Shown piece by piece: positions 5,160 through 7,446 of a stretch of 7,446 bases of DNA. Position 1 is the stretch's first letter; every line of letters begins with the position of its first letter. A model generated the notes under the pieces. It saw nothing but the letters and a program-made list of their open reading frames with translations. It made no database searches and was not told the origin of the DNA. The stretch comes from Alphaproteobacteria bacterium (GTDB lineage Bacteria; Pseudomonadota; Alphaproteobacteria; UBA8366), in contig JAOTYV010000245.1 of assembly GCA_029861675.1 (NCBI GenBank), positions 1-7,446 of the forward strand, written 5' to 3'. Position numbers and translations under genes: made by a program.

Positions 5160-6539
5160 CTATGCCGCCTTTTTTTGCCGGACCGCCGTATCGTTCAAGG
5201 CCATTCCGAACCGGTTCAACAATTCGTCGATCTCGCCTTCGGTAATGATCAGCGGTGGACACAGCGTAATGGTATCGCCGGGAACCGCCCGCACGATCAG
5301 ACCATGTTCCTGCGCGCGCGCGGCAAAATACGGACCGACGCCATCGGCCGGGTCGAACGAGGTCTTCGTCGCCTTGTCCTGCACCAGCTCGACACCCGCG
5401 ACCAACCCGACAGCGCGGACCTCGCCGACCAGCGGATGATCGGCAAAGGCGCGAAGACCGTCGAGGAACCGGGGCATCACCGACCGGACATGGCCAATGA
5501 TGTTGCGTTCCTCGTAGATCTTCAGCGTTTCCAACGCCACGGCAGCGCTTACCGGGTGCGCCGAATAGGTGTAGCCATGCCCGAACGTGCCGATCTTGCC
5601 GCTGTTCCGGTACAGCACGTCGGACACCTTCTGGTTGATGAGAAGTCCCGAGATCGGGAGATATGCCGAGGACAGCGCCTTCGCCACGGTGATGATGTCC
5701 GGCTCCAAATTATAGGTCTCGGTGGCGAACATGTTGCCCGTCCGTCCGAATCCGCAAATCACCTCGTCCGCGACGAACAAGATGTCGTGTTTTTTCAGGA
5801 TCGGCTGGATCTTCTCGAAATATCCGGCCGGCGGCACGATGACCCCGCCCGCGCCCATCACCGGCTCGGCGAAGAACGCCGCGATGGTGTCCGGTCCTTC
5901 ATCTTCGATCATTTGCTCCAGGCTCTCGGCGAGCCGGGAGGAGAAGTCCTGTTCGGTCTCTCCGGGTTCGGCGTACCGGTAATAGTGCGGACAATCGGTG
6001 TGCAGAATGCCGGCGATCGGCAGGTCGAAATCCCGGTGATTGGCCGGCAACCCGGTCAGGCTCGCCGCGGCCACGGTAACGCCGTGATAGCCCTTGATCC
6101 GGCTGATGATTTTCTTCTTCTCGGGTCGGCCGAGCGCGTTGTTATAGTACCAGATCATCTTGATCGCGGTATCGTTCGCCTCCGACCCGGAATTGGCGAA
6201 AAAGACCTTCGACATCGGCACCGGCGCCATGCCGATCAGCTTTTCGGCGAGGTCGATGGCCGGGTTGTGACTTTTTGCCGCAAACACATGATAGAACGGC
6301 AGATCCTGCATCTGTTTCGTCGCCGCGTCGATCAGCCGCTGCTCGCCGAAGCCGAGCGACGTGCACCACAGACCGGCCATCCCTTCGATGTAAGCCTTGC
6401 CGGACTCGTCGTGAATCCAGACGCCCTCGCCCTTGGTCACGATATGCGGGCCGACCTCCTTGTGTTTCTCGAGGTTGGTATAGGGATGCAGGACATATTC
6501 GATGTCCCGACTCGCCGCGGAATTCCCCAGCTCAGCCAT
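5160..6539 (-). CDS. class III PLP aminotransferase, omega-transaminase type
   Basis: This 459-residue fold-type I, PLP-dependent aminotransferase probably moves an amino group from a terminal amine or omega-amino acid to pyruvate or another keto acid. Motifs in order are HPYTNLEKHKEVG (18-30), GEGVWIHDESG (37-47), GMAGLW (53-58), SGSEANDTAIKM (117-128) that binds the PLP phosphate, GYHGVT with Y151, and AEPVMGAGG (224-232). They continue with the PLP-anchoring D258 in VADEVICGFGRTG, Schiff-base K287 in VAKALSS, HGYTYSAHPV (321-330) and R417. W58, F86, Y151, K287 and R417 fall at the positions of the active-site set of the Vibrio fluvialis amine:pyruvate transaminase, with whose sequence, as I remember it, long stretches agree. 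Putrescine, beta-alanine, taurine or other amines are all possible substrates. AGGAG lies 9 nt before the ATG. The 3' end holds an A7 tract (see findings). The gene is divergent from an ATP-grasp ligase and lies upstream of hemA. Confidence 0.93.
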   Translation of the reverse strand: MAELGNSAASRDIEYVLHPYTNLEKHKEVGPHIVTKGEGVWIHDESGKAYIEGMAGLWCTSLGFGEQRLIDAATKQMQDLPFYHVFAAKSHNPAIDLAEKLIGMAPVPMSKVFFANSGSEANDTAIKMIWYYNNALGRPEKKKIISRIKGYHGVTVAAASLTGLPANHRDFDLPIAGILHTDCPHYYRYAEPGETEQDFSSRLAESLEQMIEDEGPDTIAAFFAEPVMGAGGVIVPPAGYFEKIQPILKKHDILFVADEVICGFGRTGNMFATETYNLEPDIITVAKALSSAYLPISGLLINQKVSDVLYRNSGKIGTFGHGYTYSAHPVSAAVALETLKIYEERNIIGHVRSVMPRFLDGLRAFADHPLVGEVRAVGLVAGVELVQDKATKTSFDPADGVGPYFAARAQEHGLIVRAVPGDTITLCPPLIITEGEIDELLNRFGMALNDTAVRQKKAA

Positions 6540-6656
6540 GACGCGGATCTCCTATTCGCGATGTACCGTAATGCGGGTCTGTGCCACCACCCATCCCGCG
6601 TGTCTAGCCTACAATGTTGGCGTAATCCCGCAACGATTTACACCAAATTCGTGACG

Positions 6657-6680
6657 CGCCTCCGTTACGGCGGTTTTTTT
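6657..6680 (+). terminator. weak terminator-like hairpin plus T7, upstream of the ATP-grasp gene
   Basis: CGCC (6657-6660) and GGCG (6669-6672) can pair around an 8-nt loop and are followed one base later by seven T (6674-6680) on the plus strand. No plus-strand gene ends here, so if real it would stop antisense transcription coming from elsewhere. The stem is short, and GGCGG here can also pair with CCGCC at 6690-6694. I regard it as a weak candidate that could be fortuitous. Confidence 0.2.
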
Positions 6681-6694
6681 CGGGCGCTGCCGCC

Positions 6695-6722
6695 TTGACA
6701 TTGGCGGTATGTGTTTTACATT
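6695..6722 (+). promoter_or_regulatory. candidate sigma-70 promoter for the ATP-grasp gene
   Basis: A perfect -35 hexamer TTGACA (6695-6700) is followed after 16 nt by TACATT (6717-6722), a 4-of-6 match to the -10 consensus. The start would be near 6729, giving a leader of about 60 nt that is strongly AT-rich. A CCGCC (6690-6694) / GGCGG (6703-6707) inverted repeat brackets the -35, and TATGTG repeats lie at 6708-6713 and 6759-6764, so the region has several potential protein-binding sites. Confidence 0.45.
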
Positions 6723-6788
6723 TCGATTGCAAGAATAAATATATAAACACATTATTTTTATGTGAATAAAAATCTCAAGGACACCGTG

Positions 6789-7446
6789 ATGAGCAAGGTT
6801 TTCATTCTGCACGAAAATTCCGAGTGGCTTGCGCCGTTGCGCGACGCGTTCGACGCACGGGGCCTTGCCGCTACCGAATGGCATTTGGCCGAAGGCGGGG
6901 TCGATTTGGCGGCGTTGCCGCCGCACGGCGTCTTCTATAACCGGATGAGCGCCTCCTCACATACGCGGGACCATCGCTTCGCGCCCGAACTGACCGGCAG
7001 CGTCCTGGCCTGGCTGGAAGCGCATGGCCGGCGAGTCGTCAATGGCGGACGCGCGCTGGAGCTGGAGTTGAGCAAGGCGAAACAATACGTCGCGCTGAAT
7101 GCCGCCGGCATCCCGACGCCGCCCACCATCGTCGCAGTGGGTCAAAATGCCGCGCGCGATGCGATCCGGACGATGGGCGGCCCGTTGATCCTGAAACCCA
7201 ATCGCGGCGGCAAGGGGCTCGGCGTCCAATTGTTCGAAACCGCCGAATCGGCCGACGCTGCCGCCGCCGGCGGCGCGCTGGATGCGGGGCCGGACGGAAC
7301 GGTCCTGGTGCAACGCTATATCCGGCCCGCGCAGCCGGAAATCCTGCGCAACGAATTCGTCGGCGGAAAACTGCTCTACACCGTGCGGGTGGACACCTCG
7401 GAGGGGTTCGAACTGTGCCCGGCCGACGTCTGCAGCCTGCCGGATG
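6789..7446 (+). CDS. ATP-grasp ligase, RimK/glutathione-synthetase-like (3' truncated by window)
   Basis: The frame is open for 219 codons from ATG 6789 to the window edge, so the C-terminal catalytic part is missing. Residues 1-50 look like the Rossmann-like pre-ATP-grasp domain (MSKVFILHENSEWLAPL...). A conserved-looking FYNRMSASSHTRDHRF (49-64) and VVNGGRALELELSKAKQY (83-100) follow. The ATP-grasp fold then begins, with ILKPN (K136), the glycine-rich loop NRGGKGLGV (138-146) that covers the ATP phosphates, the hinge LVQRYI (173-178), and NEFVGGKLLYTVRVDT (188-203). ATP-grasp ligases of this group join a carboxylate to an amine through an acyl phosphate. RimK-type members add glutamate and others make glutathione or peptides. 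The substrate is not readable here. AAGGA lies 7 nt before the ATG. An in-frame GTG directly before it (6786) is less well placed. The gene is divergent from the omega-transaminase-type gene across a 249-bp control region. Confidence 0.88.
   Translation, partial: MSKVFILHENSEWLAPLRDAFDARGLAATEWHLAEGGVDLAALPPHGVFYNRMSASSHTRDHRFAPELTGSVLAWLEAHGRRVVNGGRALELELSKAKQYVALNAAGIPTPPTIVAVGQNAARDAIRTMGGPLILKPNRGGKGLGVQLFETAESADAAAAGGALDAGPDGTVLVQRYIRPAQPEILRNEFVGGKLLYTVRVDTSEGFELCPADVCSLPD

Noticed and set aside
3897..6698. A 933-codon open frame on the plus strand opposite hemA and the aminotransferase
   Set aside because: Its codon boundaries are in register with both real genes, so it stays open only because they lack TTA, CTA and TCA codons, which are rare in GC-rich genomes. 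The predicted protein is rich in Arg, His, Gly and Asp with no recognisable domain, and it even runs through the intergenic gap by chance. Both sense genes have intact catalytic motifs.
1..7446. CRISPR array, tRNA/rRNA genes, insertion sequence, toxin-antitoxin or phage defence module
   Set aside because: No regularly spaced repeats, cloverleaf-like segments, transposase motifs, long terminal inverted repeats or known defence domains were seen. The genes look like core chromosomal metabolism.

Overview
The window is GC-rich, densely coded chromosomal DNA that reads as alphaproteobacterial. It carries a glycine-dependent 5-aminolevulinate synthase (the C4 heme route typical of Alphaproteobacteria). 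It also has a J-domain gene and an RT0821/Lpp0805-type surface lipoprotein gene next to pdxH, a grouping I recall from alphaproteobacterial genomes. I cannot name the genus from the sequence. There are no rRNA or tRNA genes, insertion sequences, CRISPR arrays or phage genes, and nothing points to a mobile or defence island.

Layout from left to right. A minus-strand pair, a lipoprotein (311-775) followed by a truncated J-domain protein (1-225), may enclose a 28-codon small ORF. It is divergent from a plus-strand run of pdxH (948-1529), a FieF-type cation-efflux transporter (1535-2470) and a short-chain dehydrogenase (2516-3265). That run converges, with an 11-bp gap, on a minus-strand run: omega-transaminase-type class III aminotransferase (5160-6539), hemA (3819-5036) and a PadR-like winged-helix regulator (3277-3807). 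hemA probably has its own promoter in the 123-bp gap before it, overlapped by a perfect 7-bp inverted repeat. A 249-bp, partly AT-rich intergenic region then separates the aminotransferase from a divergent RimK/glutathione-synthetase-like ATP-grasp ligase (6789 onward), which runs off the right edge.

Functionally, pdxH makes pyridoxal 5'-phosphate, the cofactor of both HemA and the aminotransferase. HemA starts tetrapyrrole synthesis, and the PadR-like gene behind it is placed to be co-expressed with it. The aminotransferase and ATP-grasp ligase share a control region and may act on related amine or amino-acid substrates, but their substrates cannot be read from the sequence.

I found no clearly new multi-gene system. 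The best leads are the hemA-PadR unit with its promoter-overlapping palindrome, the small ORF coupled to the J-domain gene, a dnaX-like A-AAA-AAG heptamer at the aminotransferase 3' end with an open -1 frame running to the hemA start, and the repeat-rich region between the aminotransferase and the ATP-grasp gene.
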